DNA of 64,000 nucleotides from Candidatus Gastranaerophilales bacterium HUM_9 (GTDB taxonomy: Bacteria; Cyanobacteriota; Vampirovibrionia; Gastranaerophilales; Gastranaerophilaceae). A model generated the notes under the pieces. The model was not told where the DNA came from, searched no databases, and worked only from the letters and a program-made list of their open reading frames with translations. Below, piece by piece: positions 34,913-43,606 of the stretch. Where the stretch lies: positions 248,001-312,000 of the forward strand of contig DABG01000018.1 of assembly GCA_002103075.1 (NCBI GenBank), written 5' to 3'. The position numbers and the translations under genes are program-made. Each line of letters starts with the position of its first letter. Positions within the stretch are counted from its first letter, which is position 1.

Positions 34913-35443
34913 TTATTCAAAATTTATATTTAAAATATTTTTAACATCATCACAACTTCCCCAATCTCTTTCATAAAAATTATTTTTTACATACTTGTCA
35001 AAAGAAGAATATTTCCAATCTTTTACAGCTTTTACTAAATCATGTTTTACAGGATTATAATGAACATAATTTATTTGATTATTTAAATCTTCTTCGTTTA
35101 GGATTGTATGTTCAAAATATCGTCTTTGGAAAACTCCTTTTTCACATTTATTTAAATAGCCGTAGGTTGGGGTTTCCACCCCAACATTAATATTATGTGT
35201 AAAATAATATTTTATTGATGTAATTATTTTAGGATACTCATCAATATTTTCAGGATTTAAAATCAAATGAATATGATCTGGCAATACACAAATTGCAATA
35301 ATTTCATAATTAAAAAATTGTTTTGAATTATGAAAAGCTTTCCTTAATAATTCTATATTATCTATAAAAATCCTTTTTCTATTATAAGAAACCAAAATAA
35401 TATGAACATAACTATTAGGTATAAATACTCTTTGATAATTCAT
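34913..35443 (-). CDS. REP-associated tyrosine transposase (RAYT, Y1/HUH family)
   Basis: 176 residues. The HUH motif reads LPDHIHLI near residues 52-59, and the C-terminal pattern KGVFQRRYFEHTI, YVHYNPVKH, DWKYSSFDKYV is diagnostic of RAYT proteins. These single-strand nucleases act on REP palindromes. In the middle the residues VGVETPTYG are encoded by an in-frame REP core (35162-35185), so the gene carries its own presumed substrate. REP copies also flank the gene at 34867-34893 and 35487-35513. The frame is otherwise uninterrupted, so the protein may still be active. Confidence 0.9.
   Translation of the reverse strand: MNYQRVFIPNSYVHIILVSYNRKRIFIDNIELLRKAFHNSKQFFNYEIIAICVLPDHIHLILNPENIDEYPKIITSIKYYFTHNINVGVETPTYGYLNKCEKGVFQRRYFEHTILNEEDLNNQINYVHYNPVKHDLVKAVKDWKYSSFDKYVKNNFYERDWGSCDDVKNILNINFE
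35162..35185. repeat. REP core inside the RAYT coding sequence
   Basis: The palindrome GTTGGGGTGGAAACCCCAAC with its CTAC flank lies in frame within the 34913-35443 gene. It adds about eight codons between the HUH half and the KGVFQRRY block. Confidence 0.9.
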
Positions 35444-35486
35444 ATTTTTATTTTATTATAAACATTTTTTACAAAACCACTTATTT

Positions 35487-35590
35487 TTGTTGGGTTGGAA
35501 ACCCCAACCTACAATTTACAAACCCATCAATTTATGTATTGCCGCAATTAATACATTACAAACCGTTTAATCGTACTCAATGACAATTAA
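35487..35590. repeat. REP core and associated unit upstream of the RAYT gene
   Basis: REP core at 35487-35513, then a diverged copy of the ATTTATGGATTGCCGCA unit (about 35527-35585) ending CTCAATGACAATTAAAA. It separates the RAYT start from the thioredoxin-like gene's terminator. Confidence 0.75.
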
Positions 35591-35629
35591 AAACATCAGG
35601 CAAGGTAGCAAATTCCACCCTACCTGATG
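35589..35629 (-). terminator. Intrinsic terminator of the thioredoxin-like gene
   Basis: Minus strand: CATCAGG (35623-35629) pairs with CCTGATG (35594-35600), with inner GGTAG/CTACC-type pairing, followed by TTTTTAATT. Confidence 0.75.
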
Positions 35630-35637
35630 AAATGAAT

Positions 35638-35940
35638 TTATACGTATCTAAGCACAGTGTCTAAAAGTTCAGACTTTGTCCTGAACCCTGCAAACTGGGT
35701 TTGTATATCACCATGCTTAAACAGTATAAAGGTCGGGAAGGAGGTTATTCCATATTCTTGGGTTATCTGAGGAGATTTATATGCATCAATTTTGCCAATA
35801 TTTACCTCGCTATCACCTAACTCTTTTAATATCGGTTCTTCTTTTCTGCAATACTGACATAAATCACTCCCTATCATTATCAGCTTTAACCCATTTTTTA
35901 CGTAATCCTTAAAAGTATCTTCATTCAACAGTTTTAACAT
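35638..35940 (-). CDS. Thioredoxin-like protein
   Basis: 100 residues, a minimal thioredoxin fold. Active-site SDLCQYCRKEEP with CxxC near residues 28-31, and the cis-Pro segment TSFPTFILFKHGD. The CQYC active site differs from CGPC, so redox potential and partner may differ. No signal peptide. AAGGAGAAAAAG precedes the ATG. Probably a cytoplasmic thiol-disulfide exchange protein. Confidence 0.88.
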   Translation of the reverse strand: MLKLLNEDTFKDYVKNGLKLIMIGSDLCQYCRKEEPILKELGDSEVNIGKIDAYKSPQITQEYGITSFPTFILFKHGDIQTQFAGFRTKSELLDTVLRYV

Positions 35941-36165
35941 CTTTTTCTCCTTTTTCTTGCGACCTTGTTAGTTATAGTCATTACACATTTTCAGGATAAT
36001 CTGTTTTGATTTTTTTTAATTAGACAACCGACTAACCACTAAGACTATTTTTTATAAAATTAATTCTCAAATATTACCCAATCTGGTAATGTTACATGTT
36101 GAAAGAAATTAGTTTCTATGGTAGGCTATGCCTATCAATAAGTTATCTTAAAAAAGGAGTGTAAT

Positions 36166-37926
36166 ATGTTCTGTCCAAACTGTGGTAAACAAATCCCTGA
36201 TAATGCAAATTTCTGCGAATTTTGTGGTGCAAGATTGAATAATAACAATAATCTTGCTAACAATGAAAACGATATTTATAACCATTCATATTATAAAAAT
36301 AATTATAAAAAACAACCAAATACCAAGAAAAAACAAGAATTTTCATTTGGTAAAAGTTTCTTGAAAGGTGTCCTAACAATGATACTAATATTATTAGGAT
36401 TATTAGGATTAGTGTTTGCAAAATCTTATTTTTCAGATAATCTTTTTAGTCTAGATAAGATGAGATACCAGCAATATATTGAAGATCCATCTATGATTCC
36501 AGAACTTACAGAACCCGAAACGCTTAGTGGACTTGTTGACAATCTAAAAGAAGTTCAATCTTTCTTAGTTTTATATATGAATTTCTCTGATGATGATATG
36601 GATACAAAGATGGAAACTTTTGACAAATACAGAAAAGAAATCTTAAAAATCCAAAAATTCAGTAATTCAAACCTTTTGCAAGAAAACGTAAAATATCAAA
36701 TTCCGCAAAACGAAAAAGAATTCAAAAAAATCCAAAAACAATATGCAAAAATCCTTGCACCTGTTGGTTTAATGGTAGTTGCAGATGATGGCTATGCAAA
36801 ATATCATCTTCAAGAAGATAACAGATTTACAGCAAAAAAATTCGGCAAACTTGTGCCAACAGATGTTGCTGAATATCTAAAACTTCGTGCAAAATATTAC
36901 CAAACAGTTATGAACAAAGATTCTTTAACTGTAAAACCATATAAACTTGCACAACGAATAGGTGATTATGAAAAATTCATGAACTCACACAAAGAATTTA
37001 GATACTCTGATGAAGTGAACGACCTATTATTCTCATACACATTTATTTATGCGTTCACATCAGATAGAACAGATATGGTATACATAAACAAAAAGACTTT
37101 TGTAAAAAGTGATAAAAAATTCATGAAGAAATACCCAAGCTCACAGCTAAAAACAATGTTTGGACATCTTGCAAGTTCAGCAAACGGCATATCTGAATCA
37201 CAATTTGACGAAATGTATCCTTATGAATATGAAAAAGGGTTAAATGCAATAAAACCTGATAATTCAGAATTATCTGACATCTTCTCAACAGTGAGAAAAA
37301 ATATTATGAGCTTAAAATCAGATGATAGCTATGAATACATCTATTCAGCAGAGTCTGATAGCTGGTTCAAATACGACGCAACAAGACAACTTAAAAAAGG
37401 CGATATCATATTAGCTAGAACAGATTCAGGTTATGATATTTATGATTACAAATACAAAAAAACTAACCAAACACTAACAACAGGTGAACCTGTAAAATTC
37501 ATAATAAAATCAGGTAAATTATTGGCATATCTTCCAAACCACTTACAATTAAGTAGTGTTGAATCAATGTATGGAAGTTTCAGCTTGAAACCGTTATCTA
37601 TTAGAAGTATTAAGAAATTCTTCCCTAACGTATTGATAATCAATATGGCAACATTTGGTGATACATCAGTTCAAATAGATAAACCATCAGGAGCAAAAAC
37701 TTATATGCTTATCTCAACCTCTGGCATGAGCTATGATGGATATAGATTGAGCGGTAATATAGAAATGGGCGAACTTGGAAACATATTCACTGTAACATCA
37801 GACAGTGAAACACAGGTTAATTTCACACCAAGCGGTGATGGAGATAATTATCATATTTATTTCACAACACAAGGTGTACAACCACAAGCAGATGCGTCTG
37901 TTGAACAACCTGCAAATGCAGAATAA
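36166..37926 (+). CDS. Zinc-ribbon membrane protein
   Basis: 586 residues. An N-terminal zinc ribbon (CPNCGKQIPDNANFCEFCG) is followed by an Asn/Lys-rich linker and one membrane helix at about 68-88 (LTMILILLGLLGLVFA). A large extracytoplasmic domain of about 490 residues has no recognised family, with Tyr-rich and beta-rich parts toward the C-terminus. AAGGAGTG precedes the ATG. A smaller protein of similar design lies at 38771. Function unknown. Confidence 0.75.
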   Translation: MFCPNCGKQIPDNANFCEFCGARLNNNNNLANNENDIYNHSYYKNNYKKQPNTKKKQEFSFGKSFLKGVLTMILILLGLLGLVFAKSYFSDNLFSLDKMRYQQYIEDPSMIPELTEPETLSGLVDNLKEVQSFLVLYMNFSDDDMDTKMETFDKYRKEILKIQKFSNSNLLQENVKYQIPQNEKEFKKIQKQYAKILAPVGLMVVADDGYAKYHLQEDNRFTAKKFGKLVPTDVAEYLKLRAKYYQTVMNKDSLTVKPYKLAQRIGDYEKFMNSHKEFRYSDEVNDLLFSYTFIYAFTSDRTDMVYINKKTFVKSDKKFMKKYPSSQLKTMFGHLASSANGISESQFDEMYPYEYEKGLNAIKPDNSELSDIFSTVRKNIMSLKSDDSYEYIYSAESDSWFKYDATRQLKKGDIILARTDSGYDIYDYKYKKTNQTLTTGEPVKFIIKSGKLLAYLPNHLQLSSVESMYGSFSLKPLSIRSIKKFFPNVLIINMATFGDTSVQIDKPSGAKTYMLISTSGMSYDGYRLSGNIEMGELGNIFTVTSDSETQVNFTPSGDGDNYHIYFTTQGVQPQADASVEQPANAE

Positions 37927-37981
37927 ATTTTAATATTAAAGAGCGGCACCTTGAGAAAGTGTCGTAACCTTTAGAGTTTTG

Positions 37982-38020
37982 AGTGGTACTTACCTTTTAG
38001 GGTATGTGCCACTTTTTAAT
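37982..38020 (+). terminator. Intrinsic terminator of the zinc-ribbon gene
   Basis: AGTGGTAC...TACC / GGTA...GTGCCACT stem (37982-38012) followed by TTTTTAAT. Confidence 0.8.
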
Positions 38021-38074
38021 TGTAATTCTAAGTCGGGTTCAACGACTTAGTTAAATCTGACAAAACAAATACTT

Positions 38075-38641
38075 TTACAGACTTCTCAAAAACTTAATCA
38101 TATCACGCATAGCGTTTCCACGGTGTGAAATAGCGTTCTTTTCATCTTCACTCATCTGTGCAATTGTCACATCATAACCGTCTGGTCTAAAAATCGGGTC
38201 ATATCCAAACCCATTACTACCACTAGGTTTTGTCATTATTTTTCCATGGCACTCGCCCTTTGACACGTGAATAACTTCACCGTTTTCATCAAGCAAAGTC
38301 ATACAACAAACAAATTTTGCTTTTCTATTTTCCTTACCCTCAAGCTCTTTTAAAACACGTTCAATCTTAGCTTTTTGAGTTCCTGCATATCTTGCAGAAT
38401 ACAACCCTGGGGCACCGTTCAAGGCTTCTATGCATAACCCTGAATCATCAGCAAGACTCATTCTATGGTTTAAATCATAAGCCGCTTTTGCCTTGATATA
38501 AGAGTTTTCTTCAAAAGTTGAACCAGTTTCTTCTGGATTAAATTCACCCTCTGGCGACACAAACTCAATATTGGGGTCGTTTGTAATCTTGTTTATCTCG
38601 AATACTTTTGATGGGTTTCCAGTTCCTAATACTATTTTCAT
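38075..38641 (-). CDS. rdgB: RdgB/HAM1 non-canonical purine NTP pyrophosphatase
   Basis: 188 residues from the ATG at 38641, with AAGGAAGAG upstream; a longer start at 38662 would cover that site. Motifs: the N-terminal TGNPSKVFEI phosphate-binding loop, LADDSGLCIEAL, GFGYDPIF and SHRGNAM. It removes dITP, XTP and related triphosphates to keep them out of DNA. Family length is about 195-200. Confidence 0.95.
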   Translation of the reverse strand: MKIVLGTGNPSKVFEINKITNDPNIEFVSPEGEFNPEETGSTFEENSYIKAKAAYDLNHRMSLADDSGLCIEALNGAPGLYSARYAGTQKAKIERVLKELEGKENRKAKFVCCMTLLDENGEVIHVSKGECHGKIMTKPSGSNGFGYDPIFRPDGYDVTIAQMSEDEKNAISHRGNAMRDMIKFLRSL

Positions 38642-38718
38642 ATCTCTCTTCCTTATTATCATTCTGTGTTGTCTAAATTTGTTTTCAAAACTATGTTACA
38701 TATTATTATATATATATT

Positions 38719-38747
38719 TTGCAAAAAGATAAAGTATATGCTAATCT
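38719..38747 (+). promoter_or_regulatory. Probable promoter of the small zinc-ribbon gene
   Basis: TTGCAA (38719-38724), 17-base spacer, TAATCT (38742-38747); the ATG at 38771 follows AAGGAGG. Confidence 0.55.
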
Positions 38748-38770
38748 ATATATATAAAAAAGGAGGAAGT

Positions 38771-39001
38771 ATGCTCTGTCCATTTTGTAAAAGTGAAATA
38801 CCAGATGACGCTAAAAAATGTAAAAACTGTGGCGAATGGGTTGACCCTGCGTACAGAACTCCTCAAGAACCACCACAAGGTTGCTTCTCATTTTTATGGG
38901 AAACCTTTTTGAATTTGATGTGGTTCTTATTTATAGCAGCTATTATTACTCTTGCAATATTATTGTATATGCAAGCACACGGAAGTTTTCCTGTCGAATA
39001 A
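38771..39001 (+). CDS. Small zinc-ribbon membrane protein
   Basis: 76 residues from the ATG at 38771 with a strong AAGGAGG site. Zinc ribbon CPFCKSEIPDDAKKCKNCG at residues 3-21, then a Pro-rich turn and a membrane helix (LMWFLFIAAIITLAILLYM) near the C-terminus. An in-frame start at 38666 lies before the promoter and is rejected. Role unknown. Confidence 0.8.
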   Translation: MLCPFCKSEIPDDAKKCKNCGEWVDPAYRTPQEPPQGCFSFLWETFLNLMWFLFIAAIITLAILLYMQAHGSFPVE

Positions 39002-39049
39002 TCAACAAAAAAATTTTCAATTCTTTAGCAAACTTCAGTTACTTGTCTA

Positions 39050-39244
39050 TTATTTATTCAATGATGAGAACATGTTAACGGCTGCATTCCCAATTGTCAA
39101 AAACGCATTCACAATCGGTGATTGTGGATAATCCATAGCATATTCTTGAACTTGCGATTGATGAGATTTCAATAAAATCTTTTGTCTTGTCGTAGCCATA
39201 AAAGCTGGAGGCAGAAAATTTTCGTTTTCAGTGATATTATTCAT
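39050..39244 (-). CDS. Small hypothetical protein
   Basis: 64 residues, ATG at 39244 with AAAGGT about 9 bases upstream. Sequence MNNITENENFLPPAFMATTR then polar, with a mildly hydrophobic end (IVNAFLTIGNAAVNMFSSL). No known motif. It lies between two plus-strand genes. Kept because no overlapping gene explains it and initiation signals are fair. Confidence 0.45.
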   Translation of the reverse strand: MNNITENENFLPPAFMATTRQKILLKSHQSQVQEYAMDYPQSPIVNAFLTIGNAAVNMFSSLNK

Positions 39245-39441
39245 TAAATTTAGACCTTTTATTACACACTTTATATAAATATACTAAAATAAAAACTTGC
39301 TTTTTTCACTAATATTTTTACAAAACTTATTATAATCACACCAATCCAAAGCTGAATAAACAACAATAAAGTCTTATAGAGCGAATTATAAAATATTCGC
39401 AATTGAAAAACCTGCAATTTTGTGGTTAAATATAGGGTATT

Positions 39442-40650
39442 ATGAGAGAATTTGAATTAAAAAACGGTATAAAATCAGTTTACAAACAAAACCCTGAAAC
39501 ACCTAGAATTGCATTGACACTTAATCTATCTATAAACGATGAAGAAAAATTGGCAGGCACATATTCTTTGATGTCTAGATTGTTAATGCAGGGTACAAAA
39601 AAATACGACAACGAACAAATCGCAACCTTGTTAGATGAAAACGGTATTCAAATAATAACCGATATGAAACAAGACTACTTGCGTTTCAGAGTTCTTTGTC
39701 TAAACGAAGATTTTCCCAAAGCAATAGAATTATTAGAAGACCTTGTTAAAAACTCAACCTTTGTTGAGTTCAACAAAGAAAAAGAAAAAATGCAAGGCGA
39801 GTTGATGGCAGAGCTTGATTCAGCCAGATTACAAATTTCTGATGCTTTTGTAAAGACAGCTTATGAAAACCATTATTATGGTCATACTTTTACAAATGTT
39901 CTAAAAGATATTGATAAAATTACAAAAGAAAATGTTTTATCAGCGTACAAAAACATTATGAACACAAGCAAAAAAGTTATTACTGTAGTTGGAAGTGTTG
40001 AAGATAACGAAGTAATTTCTCTTGTTACATCTGCGTTTGAGGATTTACCAAACAACAACAACGCAAAAAAATCCTTTGTAAAGCCTGTCTTAGATAAACC
40101 TAAAAAAGTTGAAGTGGTTAAAAAAGACGCTCAACAAGCACAAATTTATCAAGGTTGGTTTGCACCAGTATACAGTGAAGCTGATTATCCAGTAATGATG
40201 GTTATAAACACCATCTTAGGTTCAAGTGGATTGTCTTCAAGATTATTCCGTGAACTTCGTGAGAAAAAAGGCTTAGCATACACTGTTAGAACCTCTTGCG
40301 AAGCTAAAGAACTTGCAGGTTTGTTCAATATTTATATTGCAACAGAACCATCTAATATTGAAATCTCATTACAAGGATTTAAAGAAGAAATCGAAAAAAT
40401 AAAAACTATTCTTGTTGGTGAAGAAGAATTAAAAAACGCTAAAAACAATATATTTGGCAAGCATCAATTCATTAGTGAAACTAATTTCCAACAGTCTACA
40501 TCTATGGCATACTATGGAATAAACGGTTTACCATTCAATTATTTTGATACAATGGCTAAAAAAATCAAAGCCGTAACATCAGAACAAATTATGGAATGTG
40601 CAAACAAATATTTTAATGAAAACAGCGTTATTGCAATTTTGCACCCGTAA
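39442..40650 (+). CDS. M16 family peptidase-like subunit lacking the zinc motif
   Basis: 402 residues, two M16 halves. The position where active members have HxxEH reads LAGTYSLMSRLLMQGTKK, so zinc binding is lost. The C-terminal half keeps the substrate-binding Arg/Tyr region FRELREKKGLAYTV. In M16B proteases the zinc-bearing and Arg/Tyr-bearing halves are often separate subunits, so this is likely the non-catalytic partner of an M16 protein encoded elsewhere. The UDG gene follows 45 bases later. Confidence 0.85.
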   Translation: MREFELKNGIKSVYKQNPETPRIALTLNLSINDEEKLAGTYSLMSRLLMQGTKKYDNEQIATLLDENGIQIITDMKQDYLRFRVLCLNEDFPKAIELLEDLVKNSTFVEFNKEKEKMQGELMAELDSARLQISDAFVKTAYENHYYGHTFTNVLKDIDKITKENVLSAYKNIMNTSKKVITVVGSVEDNEVISLVTSAFEDLPNNNNAKKSFVKPVLDKPKKVEVVKKDAQQAQIYQGWFAPVYSEADYPVMMVINTILGSSGLSSRLFRELREKKGLAYTVRTSCEAKELAGLFNIYIATEPSNIEISLQGFKEEIEKIKTILVGEEELKNAKNNIFGKHQFISETNFQQSTSMAYYGINGLPFNYFDTMAKKIKAVTSEQIMECANKYFNENSVIAILHP

Positions 40651-40695
40651 TTATATTAATTCGGTTAGACTCTATATAAAACAAAAAAGAAAGCT

Positions 40696-41277
40696 ATGAA
40701 TAAAAAACAAATATTAGATGAATTAAAAACGAAGTGTGAGAATTGTCAGAACTGTGCATTGGCTGAAACCCGTACAAATGTAGTGTTTTCTGACGGCAAC
40801 CCTGATAATGCAAAATATGTTCTTATTGGTGAAGCTCCTGGAGAAAACGAAGATTTAACAGGTACTCCATTTGTGGGTAGAGCAGGAAAATTACTAAACG
40901 AGTTTTTGGCTCAAGTTGGTATTTCAAGAGAAAACGATTTATATATAATAAATACAGTAAAATGTCGTCCACCAAAAAATAGAGTTCCAACCGATTTTGA
41001 AAAATCAGCTTGTAGAGATTATATAGAAACACAAATTTCTATAATTGACCCTAAAGTCATCATTCTTTGTGGTGCAACTGCATTAAAATCTTTTTATCCT
41101 ACCAAAACTCCTATATCAAAAATTCGTGGAGAATGGCTGAAAATTGAGGTTAAAGGCAAAAAATACAAAGCTATGGCGATATTCCACCCATCATATCTTT
41201 TGAGAAACCACTCACTTGAAGAAGGTAAACCGAGATGGTTAATGCTTGAAGATTTAAAAAATATTAAAAATTCTTAA
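40696..41277 (+). CDS. Uracil-DNA glycosylase, family 4 (iron-sulfur)
   Basis: 193 residues. Family 4 motif GEAPGENED followed by GTPFVGRAG, the C-terminal motif FHPSYLLRN, and cysteines for the [4Fe-4S] cluster (CENCQNC near the N-terminus, KCRPP and SAC in the middle). It removes uracil from DNA in base-excision repair. The number of N-terminal cysteines exceeds the two normally used. Length is typical. Confidence 0.93.
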   Translation: MNKKQILDELKTKCENCQNCALAETRTNVVFSDGNPDNAKYVLIGEAPGENEDLTGTPFVGRAGKLLNEFLAQVGISRENDLYIINTVKCRPPKNRVPTDFEKSACRDYIETQISIIDPKVIILCGATALKSFYPTKTPISKIRGEWLKIEVKGKKYKAMAIFHPSYLLRNHSLEEGKPRWLMLEDLKNIKNS

Positions 41278-41338
41278 TATTTCTAGCATATTTTACAATG
41301 CACTAACAAAAAAATTCATGTTTAAGCATTAAAATAGT

Positions 41339-43345
41339 ATGCAAATCAGTAATTCTTTTATTAAAACAAGACCAACATTTAAAAGAAAACTTAGAGAAGA
41401 CGAAAAACCACAATTCTCAAAAACAATGAACGAAGCGTTTGATTATTTGGGCGTTGATACACGTGCGTTAATTATTCACGGTTCGTCTTTTCCAGACGAA
41501 GTAAAATCAACACAAAATTTGAATAACGAATACAAAATAAGTGATATTAAGAACAAAAACCCATATATTGGCTCACCTTATTACAATCAAGAATTTTTAG
41601 AATTTGCCAAAATGAACGGATTTAACGCAATTCAACTTGGTCCAAACGGCAAACTTAACCAATTGAATAATTCTCCATATAAATCATCAATCTTTGCTAA
41701 AAACGAATTATTTATTGATTATGGCAAATTAAAAACAGATGAATACGCAAATATTTTGTCAGATAAAGATACCAAAGATGTTGAATGTATTGTTAAAAAA
41801 CAAGACAGCAACTATGATATGACTGATTTTGACGGAGCCAAAGAAGTTTCTGAAATCATATTAAATAAAGCGTACAAAAACTTTAAAACAAAATGCGAAG
41901 ATAACGACCCAAAAGCGTTAAAATTAAACAACGAGTTTGAAGAATACAAGGTTTCAAACAACAATTGGCTTGAAAAAAATAGTGTATTCCATATTTTAAC
42001 TAAGATTCATGGAACAGACGATTTCGCAAAATGGGATAATGATGTAGATAAAGAACTTATCTCTAGAAAAGAAAGTGGCGATGAAGTTGCTAATTTCAGA
42101 TACAAACAATTAACTACAAACCCTAAATATAAATCAGAAATTGATGAGTATGAGTTTTCACAATTCCTTGTACACAAACAAGAAAAAGGCGACAAAGAAT
42201 TACGTGAAAAAGAAAATATAAAATTTATTGGTGATTTGTTGGTAGGATATTCAAACTCTGATGAGTGGTCAAACCCTGATGCGTTTATGAAAGACTGGAA
42301 AGTTGGTGCAGAATACGGTGGTAAAAATGATGGACCTCAATTGTGGGGAATACCTGTTTTAAACCCTAAAAAACTTTTCAATGAAGATGGCTCATTGGGT
42401 GTTGCAGGTCAATTGGTTAAGGATAAGATTGATAGCGTGTTAGACGGTGTTGAAAACATCAGAATAGATAACGCTATGGGGCTTGTTGACCCGTATATCT
42501 ATAAATCTTCTGCTGTGAAATCTGACGGCACAATTGATAGATGTAATGCAGGTTATATGTCACACATAAACGAAGTTGACCCTGAACACAACTATACAAA
42601 GATTTTACATAATATATTATTACCATCATTAAAAGAACACAATATTAACCCAAAAGATGCTGTATGGGAGGATTTAGGTGCACAAAGCCAAACCTTTAGA
42701 GATGTTTTTTATGATGGAAAAGTAGACGGTAAGGTTTACGAAGACGAAAAAATGAAAGGAATTATGTACAGTATCGGCGTCCGAATGGAAGGTGCTGACA
42801 AAAAAGCAAGATATAGTTTTCTTTCAACACACGATAATGAACCATCTGCAAGACTACTTAAACAAAATTGGATATATCATAATGAAGGTTGGAACCCTAT
42901 GTATTTAGCTGGGTTCTTAATTCCACCTATTGATAATAAGCAAGCAAAAATTTCTTCAGAATTTTGTAAAAAGATAGATAATGACCCTAAAGCATTGTTG
43001 AAAGCAAAATATGCTGAATTATTTAGAGGAACAGAAAACGTACAAGTATCTTTTGCCGATTTCTTCGGAATTGATAAGGTGTACAACCATGCCGGTCGTG
43101 ATGATGTGAAAGACAATTGGAAACTACGTTTGAACCCTGATTATCAAGATACTTATTATAAATCTGTCGAAACAGAAAAAGAACCTGCTATGAACATGCC
43201 TGAAATCTTGGGATTGGCTGTAAATTCAAAGGTTGGTATATCTATTGCGAAAAAAGAAATTGATGATGACAAAATGGCGAAAGTTCAAGATTTACAATCA
43301 AGATTGGCTCATTGGAACAATGTTCTAAAAGAACCGGAAGAGTAG
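41339..43345 (+). CDS. malQ: GH77 4-alpha-glucanotransferase (amylomaltase-like)
   Basis: 668 residues. GH77 hallmarks: NAIQLGPNG near residues 93-101, GPQLWGIPVLNP (sugar-binding loop), nucleophile Asp in RIDNAMG (about 378), acid/base Glu in WEDLGA (about 444) and the third carboxylate in THDNEP (about 499). All catalytic residues are present. It is longer than bacterial MalQ of about 500 residues, with extra sequence around 120-270 and an N-terminal FKRKLREDE segment. Expected to disproportionate maltodextrins in glycogen metabolism. Start is weakly supported: no clear ribosome-binding site. Confidence 0.88.
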   Translation: MQISNSFIKTRPTFKRKLREDEKPQFSKTMNEAFDYLGVDTRALIIHGSSFPDEVKSTQNLNNEYKISDIKNKNPYIGSPYYNQEFLEFAKMNGFNAIQLGPNGKLNQLNNSPYKSSIFAKNELFIDYGKLKTDEYANILSDKDTKDVECIVKKQDSNYDMTDFDGAKEVSEIILNKAYKNFKTKCEDNDPKALKLNNEFEEYKVSNNNWLEKNSVFHILTKIHGTDDFAKWDNDVDKELISRKESGDEVANFRYKQLTTNPKYKSEIDEYEFSQFLVHKQEKGDKELREKENIKFIGDLLVGYSNSDEWSNPDAFMKDWKVGAEYGGKNDGPQLWGIPVLNPKKLFNEDGSLGVAGQLVKDKIDSVLDGVENIRIDNAMGLVDPYIYKSSAVKSDGTIDRCNAGYMSHINEVDPEHNYTKILHNILLPSLKEHNINPKDAVWEDLGAQSQTFRDVFYDGKVDGKVYEDEKMKGIMYSIGVRMEGADKKARYSFLSTHDNEPSARLLKQNWIYHNEGWNPMYLAGFLIPPIDNKQAKISSEFCKKIDNDPKALLKAKYAELFRGTENVQVSFADFFGIDKVYNHAGRDDVKDNWKLRLNPDYQDTYYKSVETEKEPAMNMPEILGLAVNSKVGISIAKKEIDDDKMAKVQDLQSRLAHWNNVLKEPEE

Positions 43346-43450
43346 ATTAACAAATTTTTATACTACATCAAGTAATTTATTAGATATTATGTTACTAAAA
43401 TATCTATTTTAAAAAACCATAAAAAATACTTTTTGAACAATCGCTCAAAC

Positions 43451-43500
43451 CCATGCCAGCATGGAAAATCTCATACTTTTGTATGATGTTATTTTTTATT
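43451..43500 (+). terminator. Weak terminator region after the GH77 gene
   Basis: CCATGC-CA-GCATGG (43451-43464) and TCATAC-TTTT-GTATGA (43471-43486) hairpins, the second followed by TGTTATTTTTTATT. The rest of the gap to 43606 shows nothing. Confidence 0.45.
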
Positions 43501-43606
43501 TATTTGGTAGAATTCTACCTTATATTTTATAGGTGTTTGAACTGCACAAAAATTTTTGGCTAAACGCAATTTAACCATAATAACTTTATAACCTAAAACC
43601 TCAAAA

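Noticed and set aside
34600..35590. Complete insertion sequence around the transposase-like gene
   Set aside because: No terminal inverted repeats bounding one unit and no target duplication; RAYT genes are typically single and immobile.
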